Positions 7,286 to 16,100 are shown, counted from the stretch's first letter. The stretch: 64,000 bases of DNA from Bacteroidota bacterium (GCA_024643795.1 JAHEMF010000001.1:115895-179894); one strand, 5' to 3'. Notes: generated from the sequence alone by a model not told the origin. Made by a program: numbers and translations.

Positions 7286-8185
7286 TTATTTTAATACCAC
7301 TTTCTTTTCCTTTGTGATAGTACCGTTTGTAACTTTCAGGGCATACTCCCCTCTTGAAATTGAACTGCTGTTCAAGACAAATTCATTATTTCCCACCTGC
7401 GCTTCAAACTGATCACTGGCCAACTCCGTGTTGTTCATGTCATATAAAGTTACAGTGAATGTATCAGTTGACTTAGTTTCTACTAAGATCCTGAAAGAAC
7501 CGTATCCATTTGGAAAAACATCAATGGATGTTACTTCAGATAAACTTTTCGCACATATCACTTTCACTTCATCGGAATATTCATACTTCGATTTACCGGT
7601 CTTTTTTCTCAACCTGTAAAAGGCCACATCATTCGCAGGAATTATCTCTTCTACTCTGTAAACATTCTTCCCATCCTCTTTAACTGGTTGAGGAGCGCGG
7701 GTAAACACTTCATAGGTCTCATTATCATATGACTTTTCGATCTCGAACTGATGATTTGCCTTACCTAATGTTACCCAGTTAAAAACAACATTGCCATCAT
7801 AACAACTTGCATCAAAACTCTCGATCTCGTCTGAAAGGTTATTCTTGAAAACTACTGCTTTCTCCGTTTTCTTAACTGATGCCATATCCTCTGATAACGC
7901 TTCTTTTTCAACCTGTAAATCACTTTCTTTGGTTTCAATACGTGATTGCTCAATTTTTTGTGATACATCAACTGCATCAGAATTTAATTCATCATATCCA
8001 TCTGATTCAATACTTGCTGTGATCTTTTCATCCGCAATTGGATAGGCTTCCGGTCCGTTTCTGAAAGGCTCTGTGACCATTAAATATGCAGCAACAGAAA
8101 GCGCACCTATAGCTAAAGCAGCTGTAATGTTCATTACAGTGATGTGATTAGGTAAATTGAAACGGTTCTTGTCTTTTGATTCCAT
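7286..8185 (-). CDS. Signal-anchored protein with FnIII-like and T9SS-type C-terminal domains
   Basis: The 299-residue protein begins with a basic stretch and one hydrophobic segment at about residues 17-38 (ITAALAIGALSVAAYLMV) without an obvious signal-peptidase site. A Glu/Lys/Ser-rich linker spans about 55-115. A fibronectin III-like domain of the kind usually next to T9SS sorting domains follows (VVFNWVTLGKANHQFEIEKS, then FYRLRKK...YEYSDEV). The last 80 residues resemble a type A sorting domain (IDVFPNGYGSFRI ... ISRGEYALKV). The canonical YPNP is degenerate (FPNG). It may be a surface or periplasmic protein; the function is unknown. Confidence 0.75.
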   Translation of the reverse strand: MESKDKNRFNLPNHITVMNITAALAIGALSVAAYLMVTEPFRNGPEAYPIADEKITASIESDGYDELNSDAVDVSQKIEQSRIETKESDLQVEKEALSEDMASVKKTEKAVVFKNNLSDEIESFDASCYDGNVVFNWVTLGKANHQFEIEKSYDNETYEVFTRAPQPVKEDGKNVYRVEEIIPANDVAFYRLRKKTGKSKYEYSDEVKVICAKSLSEVTSIDVFPNGYGSFRILVETKSTDTFTVTLYDMNNTELASDQFEAQVGNNEFVLNSSSISRGEYALKVTNGTITKEKKVVLK

Positions 8186-8315
8186 ATTTTCGGGAATTAT
8201 TTTACAATAAAAGGCAGTTTTACGCTCTCATCCAAATTTTGTTACAAACTTTATTGTGGTGATATCATTTTCTAAAAAGGCCCTAATATATTAATTATCA
8301 TATAGTTACGAATAA

Positions 8316-9644
8316 TTGATTCTAAATTCATCATATAAAGACATATTTAAGGTATCCGTACCGGTGATGTTAGGAGCCCTTTCATCCACTATTCTAAACC
8401 TTACCGATACTGCATTTATGGCCAGAGTGGGTGAAACTGAACTGGCATCCATGGCCATAGCCAGCATATTTCACTTCGTGTTATTCATGCCTGGCTTTGC
8501 ATTATCAACCGGAACACAGATAATAATTGCCAGGAGAGCAGGTGAAAATAACCGCTCAGAGATTAATAGACTTGTTGATCATGGATTTATCATTCTTCTT
8601 GTCTCTGCCATAGCTTGTTCTTTGATCAGCCTTTTCGTGCCACAACCATTATTCAGTTACATCCTCAGGTCGGAAGCTGTAGCAAATGCCGGTACAGACT
8701 ATGTTCAGATCCGATCACTCGGGTTGTTGACAGGTATAACTGGCCTCGCATTTCGATCATTTTTTGTAGGTATTGGAAGAACTAATGTGTTGACCATTGC
8801 TGCTATTGGAATGACAATCCTTAATATCCTGCTAGATTATGTGTTGATATTCGGAGAATTGGGTATCCCGGCAATGGGAATAAAAGGAGCAGCTTGGGCT
8901 ACAGTAATAGCAGAATCGCTAGGATCGCTTATAATTGCCATATACCCTTTCATAACCAAACGCTTCAACAATTATTCATTACTAAAATTTAAATCTTTCA
9001 GTATCGACATTTTTCGATCAATCATTAAAATATCAGCTCCATTGATATTACAACACATATTATCTATGGGGGCATGGTTTATTTTCTTTGTCATGATAGA
9101 AAAAATGGGTGAAAGGGCATTAGCGATCAGCAATGTGGTAAGAGCAGTTTATATGGTTTTCATGACCCCTATTTGGGGATTTGCCTCTGCAACCAATAGC
9201 ATGGTTAGTAATATGATGGGGCAAAAAAAGTTCACTGAGATCTTTGTACTTGTGCGAAGGATCCTTGTATTGTCGGTTTCAGCAACAGCAGTCATTATTG
9301 GAATTGATATTCTGGGAGGTGATTTAATGTTGAAACTGGTATCAGATAATGCAATTTTGATCAAAGAATCATTAAGCATTTATCGGATTGTGGTAATTGC
9401 TATGTTCATATTCAGTATCAGTATTATCTTGTTGAATTCTGTATCAGGAACAGGTAATACAAAAGCAGCTATGATCATAGAATTCATTAACATAAGTTTC
9501 TATCTTGGATTCGTTTATTTTTGTGCATTAAATCAATATTCACTGGAAACAATTTGGTTAACTGAGATCATGTATTGGGTATTGATGGGCATTTTTTCAT
9601 TATTGTATTTCAAGATCTATGATTGGAAAAAAATAATTTTATAA
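8316..9644 (+). CDS. MATE-family multidrug/Na+ efflux transporter
   Basis: The 442-residue polytopic protein has about 12 hydrophobic segments. The MATE signature lies at the N-terminus (VSVPVMLGALSSTILNLTDT, then AFMARVGETELASMAIAS) and a second copy of the same fold begins near residue 230 (KISAPLILQHILSMGAWFIF). MATE proteins export cationic compounds using a Na+ or H+ gradient; the substrate here is unknown. The start is a TTG at 8316, giving the usual short N-terminal tail. The following lipoprotein gene begins within or just after its end and fmt follows, so the three genes are probably co-transcribed. Confidence 0.92.
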   Translation: MILNSSYKDIFKVSVPVMLGALSSTILNLTDTAFMARVGETELASMAIASIFHFVLFMPGFALSTGTQIIIARRAGENNRSEINRLVDHGFIILLVSAIACSLISLFVPQPLFSYILRSEAVANAGTDYVQIRSLGLLTGITGLAFRSFFVGIGRTNVLTIAAIGMTILNILLDYVLIFGELGIPAMGIKGAAWATVIAESLGSLIIAIYPFITKRFNNYSLLKFKSFSIDIFRSIIKISAPLILQHILSMGAWFIFFVMIEKMGERALAISNVVRAVYMVFMTPIWGFASATNSMVSNMMGQKKFTEIFVLVRRILVLSVSATAVIIGIDILGGDLMLKLVSDNAILIKESLSIYRIVVIAMFIFSISIILLNSVSGTGNTKAAMIIEFINISFYLGFVYFCALNQYSLETIWLTEIMYWVLMGIFSLLYFKIYDWKKIIL

Positions 9645-9649
9645 AAGTC

Positions 9650-9970
9650 ATGAGGATAATTGCCGCATTAGTTACAATTGCGATATTTTATAGCTGTGAT
9701 TCAACTCGTGAATCAACCAAACAGGATAAATCCTATGAGGGGCTGGTTCCAGCAATGATCTTAGATTACAGCGAATTGGATGGATGTGAATATATACTGA
9801 CCCTGAATGATGGTCAAAAATTACAACCAATCGAGTTACCTGATGAGTTTGCATCAGACAGCATGAGAGTACTGATCAGTTATAAGTTTCTTGATCAACC
9901 TGGCATCTGTATGACAGGAAGAATTATTCAATTAAATGCTATTGTTGCAGACCCGGCATATTCTAAATAA
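9650..9970 (+). CDS. Small lipoprotein of unknown function
   Basis: From the ATG at 9650, 5 nt after the MATE stop, the 106-residue protein has a short signal peptide ending IFYSC, so it is a likely lipoprotein with Cys at about residue 16. An alternative ATG at 9623 would add nine residues and overlap the MATE gene by 22 nt. The mature part (SYEGLVPAMILDYSELDGCEY...) belongs to no family I recognise. Its stop codon directly abuts the fmt start codon, so it is probably translated from a shared message. Confidence 0.7.
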   Translation: MRIIAALVTIAIFYSCDSTRESTKQDKSYEGLVPAMILDYSELDGCEYILTLNDGQKLQPIELPDEFASDSMRVLISYKFLDQPGICMTGRIIQLNAIVADPAYSK

Positions 9971-10930
9971 ATGAAGGTAATATTTCTGGGCACACCCGAA
10001 TTTTCAGTTCCATCACTCAATGCAGTGTTGGAAAGCGGCAATGAAGTTGTAGCTGTGATAACCGCTCCGGATAAGCCCGCTGGCAGAGGATTGGAATTAA
10101 AAATGTCACCCGTGAAGGTTTTTGCAATGAACAACAATTTAAATGTTTTGCAGCCGTCCAATCTAAAGGATCCAACCTTCCTCAATACAGTTAAAAAGTT
10201 AAATGCTGATCTGCAGATCGTTGTAGCTTTCAGAATGATGCCTGAAGAACTCTGGAACATGCCCCCATTGGGAACTTTCAACCTTCACGCATCATTATTA
10301 CCAAATTACCGCGGTGCAGCACCTATAAATTGGGTTATAATAAATGGTGAAAAGGAAACAGGACTAACTACTTTTTTTCTGAAACATCAGATCGATACGG
10401 GGGATGTTATTGAGCAGGTAAAGATTCCTATCGGAGATGATGAAACTGCAGGAGAATTGCACGACCGCATGATGCTTCTTGGATCCAAATTAGTGGCATC
10501 TACAATTGATAAAATCGAATCGAATAGTTATACAACAAAATCTCAAAGCACATTAGTGTCTGATCCGGATCAACTCAAACCGGCACCTAAGTTATTTCCT
10601 GCTGATTGTGAGATCAGCTGGTCGCAACCTGCAAAACAAATCCATGATCATATCAGGGGTTTAAGTCCCTACCCTACAGCATTCAGTATTTTGATCTCTA
10701 CACAAGGCAAGAAACTGAAGTTTAAAATTTACCGATCTGCCATGACCTCAATAAAAGCAAATGAGGATCCCGGTAATGTCATCATTGACAAGCATAAACT
10801 TTATGTTGCTTGCGCAGATGACCTACTAGAGATCAAGCAGCTGCAGGTAGAAGGTAAAAAGCAGGTAAATGCCTCGGATTTCATAAATGGGTTGCAAAAT
10901 ATGACTGCATTCCGATTAATTTCCAATTGA
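9971..10930 (+). CDS. fmt: Methionyl-tRNA formyltransferase
   Basis: Fmt formylates the initiator Met-tRNA using 10-formyl-tetrahydrofolate. The 319-residue protein has the family's usual length. It shows the N-terminal FLGTPEFSVPSL, the loop AVITAPDKPAGRG, and the catalytic Asn-His-Asp arrangement: NLHASLLPNYRGAAPI with Asn and His near 103-105, and IDTGDVI with Asp near 141. A C-terminal OB-fold domain binds tRNA. The ATG follows the preceding stop with no gap. Confidence 0.96.
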   Translation: MKVIFLGTPEFSVPSLNAVLESGNEVVAVITAPDKPAGRGLELKMSPVKVFAMNNNLNVLQPSNLKDPTFLNTVKKLNADLQIVVAFRMMPEELWNMPPLGTFNLHASLLPNYRGAAPINWVIINGEKETGLTTFFLKHQIDTGDVIEQVKIPIGDDETAGELHDRMMLLGSKLVASTIDKIESNSYTTKSQSTLVSDPDQLKPAPKLFPADCEISWSQPAKQIHDHIRGLSPYPTAFSILISTQGKKLKFKIYRSAMTSIKANEDPGNVIIDKHKLYVACADDLLEIKQLQVEGKKQVNASDFINGLQNMTAFRLISN

Positions 10931-11050
10931 TCCTATTGACAGTCACCTGTTGAAAATCATTTTATTTTTCGAAGAATACAATACAATTCCGTATGAACTT
11001 TGTAGTTAGTTACAAGCAGTATTAAATACCGCACGAATTCGCTATTAAAA

Positions 11051-11737
11051 ATGCGCAACCTTATTGTATTCAGTGGTTCCGGAGTCAGTGCAGAAAGCGG
11101 GATAAGGACTTTCCGTGATTCCGGCGGACTATGGGAAGAACATGACATTTATGATGTTGCCACACCAGAAGCCTGGAACAGGAACCCGGATCTGGTGCAG
11201 CGCTTTTACAATGACAGACGAAAACAGGTTCTGGAAGCAGATCCTAATCCTGCACATCATGCGATATCTAAATTACAGGCCAGATTCAATGTTACTGTGA
11301 TTACTCAAAATGTTGATGACCTTCATGAAAGAGCCGGTTCAAAACAGGTGATACACCTCCATGGTGAACTTAGAAAAGCAAGAAGCACTGGAGACCCTAC
11401 CCTTATTTATGATATTGAAGGATCTGAATTAAAAATGAGTGATACATGTGAAAAGGGTTACCCTCTCAGACCACACATAGTTTGGTTCGGTGAAATGGTA
11501 CCTATGATGGAAGAAGCTGCAAGGATATGCAGAAAGGCAGAACTGTTCATTGTGGTCGGTACATCACTTGAGGTATACCCTGCCGCCTCACTGATTCATA
11601 TGGTACCTGAAAAGATCGATAAGTACTATATAGACCCGGCTGCCGACACGGAAAGATCTATACCGGGATTCAAGATCATCAAAGAAAATGCAGGCGTGGC
11701 CATGCCTAGACTTACAGAAATATTATTCTCCAATTAG
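11051..11737 (+). CDS. cobB: NAD-dependent protein deacylase (sirtuin, CobB type)
   Basis: Sirtuins remove acyl groups from lysines using NAD. The 228 residues include the NAD-binding loop SAESGIRTFRDSGG, TQNVDDLHERAG, the catalytic His of HLHGEL near residue 102, and FIVVGTSLEVYPAA. The Y-x-x-R pair (FYNDRR) marks the class III (SIRT5-like) branch, which favours succinyl or malonyl lysine. The usual GAG of the first motif is GSG here. The four zinc-binding cysteines of E. coli CobB are missing, as I recall for other Bacteroidota homologues. The next gene starts immediately at the stop codon. Confidence 0.93.
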   Translation: MRNLIVFSGSGVSAESGIRTFRDSGGLWEEHDIYDVATPEAWNRNPDLVQRFYNDRRKQVLEADPNPAHHAISKLQARFNVTVITQNVDDLHERAGSKQVIHLHGELRKARSTGDPTLIYDIEGSELKMSDTCEKGYPLRPHIVWFGEMVPMMEEAARICRKAELFIVVGTSLEVYPAASLIHMVPEKIDKYYIDPAADTERSIPGFKIIKENAGVAMPRLTEILFSN

Positions 11738-12358
11738 ATGTTAGAACATTTGTTTTCTCCGGAATTCATGCAAAGCCCTTGGTTTAACTGGCTTATACTC
11801 CCTGTTTTCATTTACCTTTCACGTACCTGTGATGTAACATTGGCGACTCTCCGGAATCTGTTATTATCAAAAGGCATCAAGAAAATTGTACCTGTATTAG
11901 GATTTTTTGAAGTATTGATCTGGCTCATAGCTGTTACATCAATTGTTAAGAATCTGAACAATGTTCTATGTTACATTGCTTTCGCAGGAGGATATTCTAC
12001 CGGAATACTAATTGGAATTACGATAGAAGGTAGACTTGCACTTGGAAAACAAGTCATTAGGATAATAACCAATCAGACCACAGATTCACTTATAGAATCC
12101 ATGAAGCAAAATAATATGGGCGTCACAGTAGTTCCGGGAAAAGGAGCAATGGGACCTGTTGAAATCATCTTCACTACAGTTGATCGAAAAGATGTTCCCA
12201 GGGTTGAAGATCTGATAGAGCAATATGCTCCCAATTCTTTTTATACAATAGAAGACGCAAGGGATGTTACCCGTGGAGTATTCCCTGAAAAAAGTTCGAA
12301 CAAGTCATTTGCCTTTTCTAAGATGATCTTACCCGGCATATTCACCAATAGACCCTGA
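11738..12358 (+). CDS. UPF0316 / DUF2179 membrane protein
   Basis: The 206-residue protein has an N-terminal integral-membrane part with about three segments (LILPVFIYLSRTCDVTLATL, VLGFFEVLIWLIAVTSIV, a glycine-rich third segment) and a C-terminal cytosolic DUF2179 domain (MGVTVVPGKGAMGPVEIIFT). The UPF0316 family has this two-part structure; DUF2179 is thought to bind a small ligand, but the function is unproven. It begins right after the sirtuin stop codon, so the two are translationally linked. Confidence 0.88.
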   Translation: MLEHLFSPEFMQSPWFNWLILPVFIYLSRTCDVTLATLRNLLLSKGIKKIVPVLGFFEVLIWLIAVTSIVKNLNNVLCYIAFAGGYSTGILIGITIEGRLALGKQVIRIITNQTTDSLIESMKQNNMGVTVVPGKGAMGPVEIIFTTVDRKDVPRVEDLIEQYAPNSFYTIEDARDVTRGVFPEKSSNKSFAFSKMILPGIFTNRP

Positions 12359-12440
12359 GTAGATTTAAGTAAAACCTCGATCAGACTTTAGTAATTATAT
12401 GCCTGTTTTATACATGAAAATCCGTCAAGCAGTCTGCCTT

Positions 12441-12464
12441 CTGCCCTAACTATATGATGGGCAG
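12441..12464. other. Short inverted repeat downstream of the UPF0316 gene
   Basis: CTGCCC and GGGCAG face each other across a 12-base spacer, about 80 nt after the stop. There is no T-tract, so a terminator role is uncertain. Confidence 0.35.
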
Positions 12465-12489
12465 GCAAGTAATTGACAATAAAAAATGT

Positions 12490-12497
12490 TAAATTTG
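12490..12497 (+). promoter_or_regulatory. Candidate -7 element of the COX3-like gene
   Basis: TAAATTTG matches the consensus and ends 19 nt before the ATG. Upstream TTGACA at 12473 is closer than the usual -33 box. Confidence 0.5.
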
Positions 12498-12516
12498 GTT
12501 ATACGGCATTGAAGCC

Positions 12517-13149
12517 ATGACCAACAGAAAGCATACAACAACGCACAAGAAAAGCCTGGTAGATTTTTCAAGGATCGAAAAATTTCATCCATACAAGACT
12601 TTTTTATTTTTTGCATTGATTGGAAGTACCCTGCTTTTTATGTCATTTTCATTTCTCTACTTTTTTACGGTTACACGCACCGGCTCACCGGAAAATTTTG
12701 TTCTTCCAAAGAGTTTTGCAGTCAGCACAGTTCTGCTGTTGTTGAGCAGTTTCAGCATCAATACAGTTTCAATGTCATTCAAGAATGATTCTTTCACCGG
12801 ACTTAAATCAGGCCTGATATTTACAATTTCCTTTGGATTGTTGTTTTGTATTACACAATTCCTTGGTTGGAAGGAAATGATAACGAAAGGTTTTTTCTTA
12901 CAAGAAAATGTTGGAGTGGCCTATTTATACATCATTTCAGGTATCCACTTTGCTCATGTACTGGGTGGAATCATTTATCTTGGCTTTACAACTGGTCAAG
13001 TGTTTTATGTTTCACAAGACCTAGCCAGATCACTTATGTTTTTTTCAGATGACTATCACCATACCAAGCTTCAATTGATACAGATCTATTGGCATTTTAT
13101 CGACTTGCTTTGGGTTTTCCTATACTTTATGTTTCTATTCACTTTTTAA
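12517..13149 (+). CDS. Heme-copper oxidase subunit III-like protein, stand-alone
   Basis: The 210-residue membrane protein has about five hydrophobic helices and the COX3 hallmarks: FHPYKTFLFFALIGSTLLFMS at the N-terminus, LGWKEM in the middle, GIHFAHVLGG (with the conserved His residues) and the terminal YWHFIDLLWVFLYFMFLF. Subunit III supports the proton-pumping catalytic subunit of cytochrome oxidase. No subunit I, II or assembly gene is nearby, so it is an orphan copy. A BNR-repeat lipoprotein gene follows after 7 nt and is probably co-transcribed. Confidence 0.88.
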   Translation: MTNRKHTTTHKKSLVDFSRIEKFHPYKTFLFFALIGSTLLFMSFSFLYFFTVTRTGSPENFVLPKSFAVSTVLLLLSSFSINTVSMSFKNDSFTGLKSGLIFTISFGLLFCITQFLGWKEMITKGFFLQENVGVAYLYIISGIHFAHVLGGIIYLGFTTGQVFYVSQDLARSLMFFSDDYHHTKLQLIQIYWHFIDLLWVFLYFMFLFTF

Positions 13150-13156
13150 CTTATTT

Positions 13157-14128
13157 ATGAAGCAATCTATTTTCACTTTTATATCTCTGATAACTGTTTT
13201 TACTATTTCCTGTAAAAAGGACAAGATCGAACTACCCTATACTTCATATATTATTGATCAATCAATAGACTTTCAAAAAGTAAACATGAATAGTGCCGGC
13301 TCGTTATATGCTTCCGGAGGGAATGACCAGAAAGGAATCATTTACCGATCCGGGGACGGTGGATTGAATTGGGTGGCTATGAACAACATATTCGACAAAT
13401 CAATAAATGATGCCATCATCAACTCTGACTCTACCGGATTTTGTGCTGATAAAGATGTACTGATCTACCTTACATCAGATGCAGGAGGTTCATGGCAACA
13501 ATACTACCCAAACGACTGGCCACTTTCGGTGAACAGAAACCTCAGAAATATTTGCCAGGTGAACGATTCACTCATTTTTATTTGCGGTGGTAAGAATTAT
13601 GGGAATGGTTTGATATACCGATCAGTTGATGGAGGACTTAACTGGGATTTCTCAGAATTCAACCATGAATTAAGATCCATCACCTTTAACACGCCTTTGA
13701 ACGGTGTTGCTGTAGGATATGGAGTTATTCTCAGAACAAACGATGGTGGTGAGAACTGGGATGTCATCAAATCCCCTTCCGAATATTATATGGGGGTTGT
13801 TGGTGATGGAGGTTCGTACTATTGGGCTTGCGGATTCAATGGTGGTATATACAGGTCAGATGATCATGGTAACTCCTGGAGCACAATAAAGGATAAAGAT
13901 AATTCTATTTCATCGCGCGACAGATTTACCTGCATTGACAGAAACAGCGACATGCATCTCATAACTTGTGGCATATCCGGCCTTACCGGCATATCAAAAG
14001 ATAATGGTGAATCATGGGATTTTTATGAAAGTTTCAGTGAAGCCGATATAAATTCGGTGGTCATTAAATCATCTGGAAAAGCTGTAGCTGTTGGTGAAAG
14101 GGGGCGGATATTCACTGTTACCTATTGA
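13157..14128 (+). CDS. YCF48/BNR-repeat beta-propeller lipoprotein
   Basis: The 323-residue protein has a lipoprotein signal (TISC, Cys near residue 19). At least six sialidase-type Asp-box repeats follow: SGDGGLNWVAM, TSDAGGSWQQY, SVDGGLNWDF, TNDGGENWDVI, SDDHGNSWSTI and SKDNGESWDFY. They imply a six- or seven-bladed propeller like YCF48, a photosystem II assembly factor, but here of unknown binding partner. Its position directly after a COX3-like gene is suggestive of a role with that membrane protein (inference). The TGA stop abuts the stop codon of the convergent gene with no spacer. Confidence 0.85.
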   Translation: MKQSIFTFISLITVFTISCKKDKIELPYTSYIIDQSIDFQKVNMNSAGSLYASGGNDQKGIIYRSGDGGLNWVAMNNIFDKSINDAIINSDSTGFCADKDVLIYLTSDAGGSWQQYYPNDWPLSVNRNLRNICQVNDSLIFICGGKNYGNGLIYRSVDGGLNWDFSEFNHELRSITFNTPLNGVAVGYGVILRTNDGGENWDVIKSPSEYYMGVVGDGGSYYWACGFNGGIYRSDDHGNSWSTIKDKDNSISSRDRFTCIDRNSDMHLITCGISGLTGISKDNGESWDFYESFSEADINSVVIKSSGKAVAVGERGRIFTVTY

Positions 14129-15292
14129 TCAGAATGTATATCCAATTCCGGTTTCAAGAAAATCGGCCTGACCAAAATTAGACTTAATATATATTCCATA
14201 ATACAGGTTATTCCTGTGTTGGGATGTTGCATCTTTAAGGTAATACTGAACACCAATTCGTGCAGGAACATAAGTTTTGATCTTACTTTTGAGGTCGTTC
14301 TTTTCTTCATCGGCTCTTTTATCCTGATAGAATTTGTTATAGATATAAACACCTAATGTTGTAGTTAGCCCAAAATGCCCCATTAAAAATTCATGTCCGA
14401 ATGTTAATGCAATAACTGAAGAACGCTTATTGATCTTTTCATCATAAAAATCCTGACTTAAGATATAATCCTTTACCCCGGTATTGAAATAATATTCCAA
14501 TCCTGCATATACTTTATTAATAGGGGTAAGTTTATGTGACATGTATACAGTACCAAGATATATAGGGTATTTAGGGCCGTTTACCGGGATGGTGCTTGAG
14601 CCTTGTTCATTCATACCAAATGATAACCTAATTGTAGGCCTCCATGATCTGTCACTGGTAATTGGTATAGTATCTGATGGTTTAACATCCACTTTTAACC
14701 GATATCTGTAGCCCACCTGAAATACAGGAAGGTTCAAACCTACATTAGGGAGCTGAAAATGTGAATTTGAACAATGGATCAACAATAATTTAAACTGGAG
14801 TGAAGATACTGGTGAAATTATACGGGAAAATGTTAATCCAGCATTTGGACTAAATGTGAATTTACTGCCTATCACTACATTTTCAGGGTTGCTTATCTCA
14901 TCATAAGGTTTAGAAAAGTAAGCTAATCCCAACCCCATTGTTGGCTCCAGCATCCAAGTATCAGAAAGCGGTATCGTGAATGTCATTTCCGGCATTAACC
15001 CGAGATAGTATCCCAACACTGCATTGTTTCCAAGCTCGGCGTATGCAAATTGAAAGCCGAAATAAGGATGATGATAATACTTGTGCCAATTCTTTTGACC
15101 ACTCAACCTTCCGGATATGGCGAGTGACAAAACTTTGGCATTTTCATTTACGTCAGGAAAATCGGGATGATTAGAAAGTGTAAGTCCCGTACCGGCATTG
15201 AATTGTATTGAATTCATCCTGAATTGCCCGTTGGTATCACATGCTAAACAAGCAGTGATCAACAGCAGGATCAAGGATTTGATCCGGGTCAT
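14129..15292 (-). CDS. PagL-like acyloxyacyl hydrolase / lipid A 3-O-deacylase
   Basis: The 387-residue protein has a signal peptide (ILLLITACLACDTNGQ) and amphipathic strands of an outer-membrane barrel. The PagL-type active site is recognisable as HCSNSHFQLPNVGLN near residue 178 (family form HxSNxxxxxPNxGxN, with His and Ser catalytic). PagL removes the 3-O acyl chain of lipid A in the outer membrane. The E. coli-style family is about 180 residues; the second half here (SDRSWRPTIRLSFGMNEQG onwards) is extra and typical, as I recall, of Bacteroidota versions. It is the last gene of the DUF1599-tpiA operon, 5 nt after tpiA. The assignment rests mainly on the one motif. Confidence 0.75.
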   Translation of the reverse strand: MTRIKSLILLLITACLACDTNGQFRMNSIQFNAGTGLTLSNHPDFPDVNENAKVLSLAISGRLSGQKNWHKYYHHPYFGFQFAYAELGNNAVLGYYLGLMPEMTFTIPLSDTWMLEPTMGLGLAYFSKPYDEISNPENVVIGSKFTFSPNAGLTFSRIISPVSSLQFKLLLIHCSNSHFQLPNVGLNLPVFQVGYRYRLKVDVKPSDTIPITSDRSWRPTIRLSFGMNEQGSSTIPVNGPKYPIYLGTVYMSHKLTPINKVYAGLEYYFNTGVKDYILSQDFYDEKINKRSSVIALTFGHEFLMGHFGLTTTLGVYIYNKFYQDKRADEEKNDLKSKIKTYVPARIGVQYYLKDATSQHRNNLYYGIYIKSNFGQADFLETGIGYTF

Positions 15293-15297
15293 ACGTA

Positions 15298-16062
15298 TCA
15301 GCGATTGTATGTTTTAATGATGGAAACAAAGCTCCTTGATTTCAATGAAGCACCTCCTATCAACCCTCCATCAACATCGGCCTGACCAAATATTTCTGAA
15401 GCATTTTTTTCATTACAACTACCACCGTAAAGTATAGTAAACTTTTCAGCTAAATCATGTGAATATTTTTGAGTAATCATTTTTCTGATCTCACAATGCA
15501 TTTCCTGAACTTGATCAGGTGAAGCAGTTTTACCAGTTCCGATAGCCCATACAGGTTCATAAGCGATGATGGTATTTTCAGGATTTACACTTTTACAAGA
15601 GAATAAAGATGCTGACAACTGATCACGAACCACATCTATATAATTACCACTCTCTCTGTTATCGAGCGATTCCCCTACACAAAAAATGATCTTCAATCCA
15701 GCTTCGTGCGCTCTCTCTACTTTTTCCTTTAATGAAGAATTGGTTTCTTGAAAGATACTCCTTCGTTCAGAATGACCTATAATCACATGAGTTACACCCA
15801 TAGATACCAGCATATCCGCTGAAACCTCACCGGTAAAGGCTCCCTCCTTTTCTGCTGCACAGTTCTGCGCAGCGACGGATACGGTGCTTCCCTTTAAAAG
15901 CTGAACAAGTGAACCAAGAAATACAAAAGATGGGGCTATGATCACCTCTGCAGTGCCGGTATATTCATCCGCTAGCATGCCTTTTATCTCCGTCGCTAAA
16001 CTTAACGCAGAATTGCGATCTAAATTCATTTTCCAATTTCCGGCTACTATCTTTTTTCTCAT
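15298..16062 (-). CDS. tpiA: Triose-phosphate isomerase
   Basis: TpiA interconverts dihydroxyacetone phosphate and glyceraldehyde 3-phosphate. All catalytic residues are present: Lys in AGNWKMN near the N-terminus, His in IIGHSERR, Glu in AYEPVWAIGTGKTA and the C-terminal phosphate loop DGGLIGGASLK. With the start at 16062 (MRKKIVAGNWKMN) the protein is 254 residues, normal for the family; an in-frame ATG at 16080 would add six residues. It sits in a minus-strand operon with an ABC permease upstream and a PagL-like gene downstream. Confidence 0.96.
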   Translation of the reverse strand: MRKKIVAGNWKMNLDRNSALSLATEIKGMLADEYTGTAEVIIAPSFVFLGSLVQLLKGSTVSVAAQNCAAEKEGAFTGEVSADMLVSMGVTHVIIGHSERRSIFQETNSSLKEKVERAHEAGLKIIFCVGESLDNRESGNYIDVVRDQLSASLFSCKSVNPENTIIAYEPVWAIGTGKTASPDQVQEMHCEIRKMITQKYSHDLAEKFTILYGGSCNEKNASEIFGQADVDGGLIGGASLKSRSFVSIIKTYNR

Positions 16063-16100
16063 ATTTTCAGTCTTTGACATTCAAATGTATCAGTAGAGCC

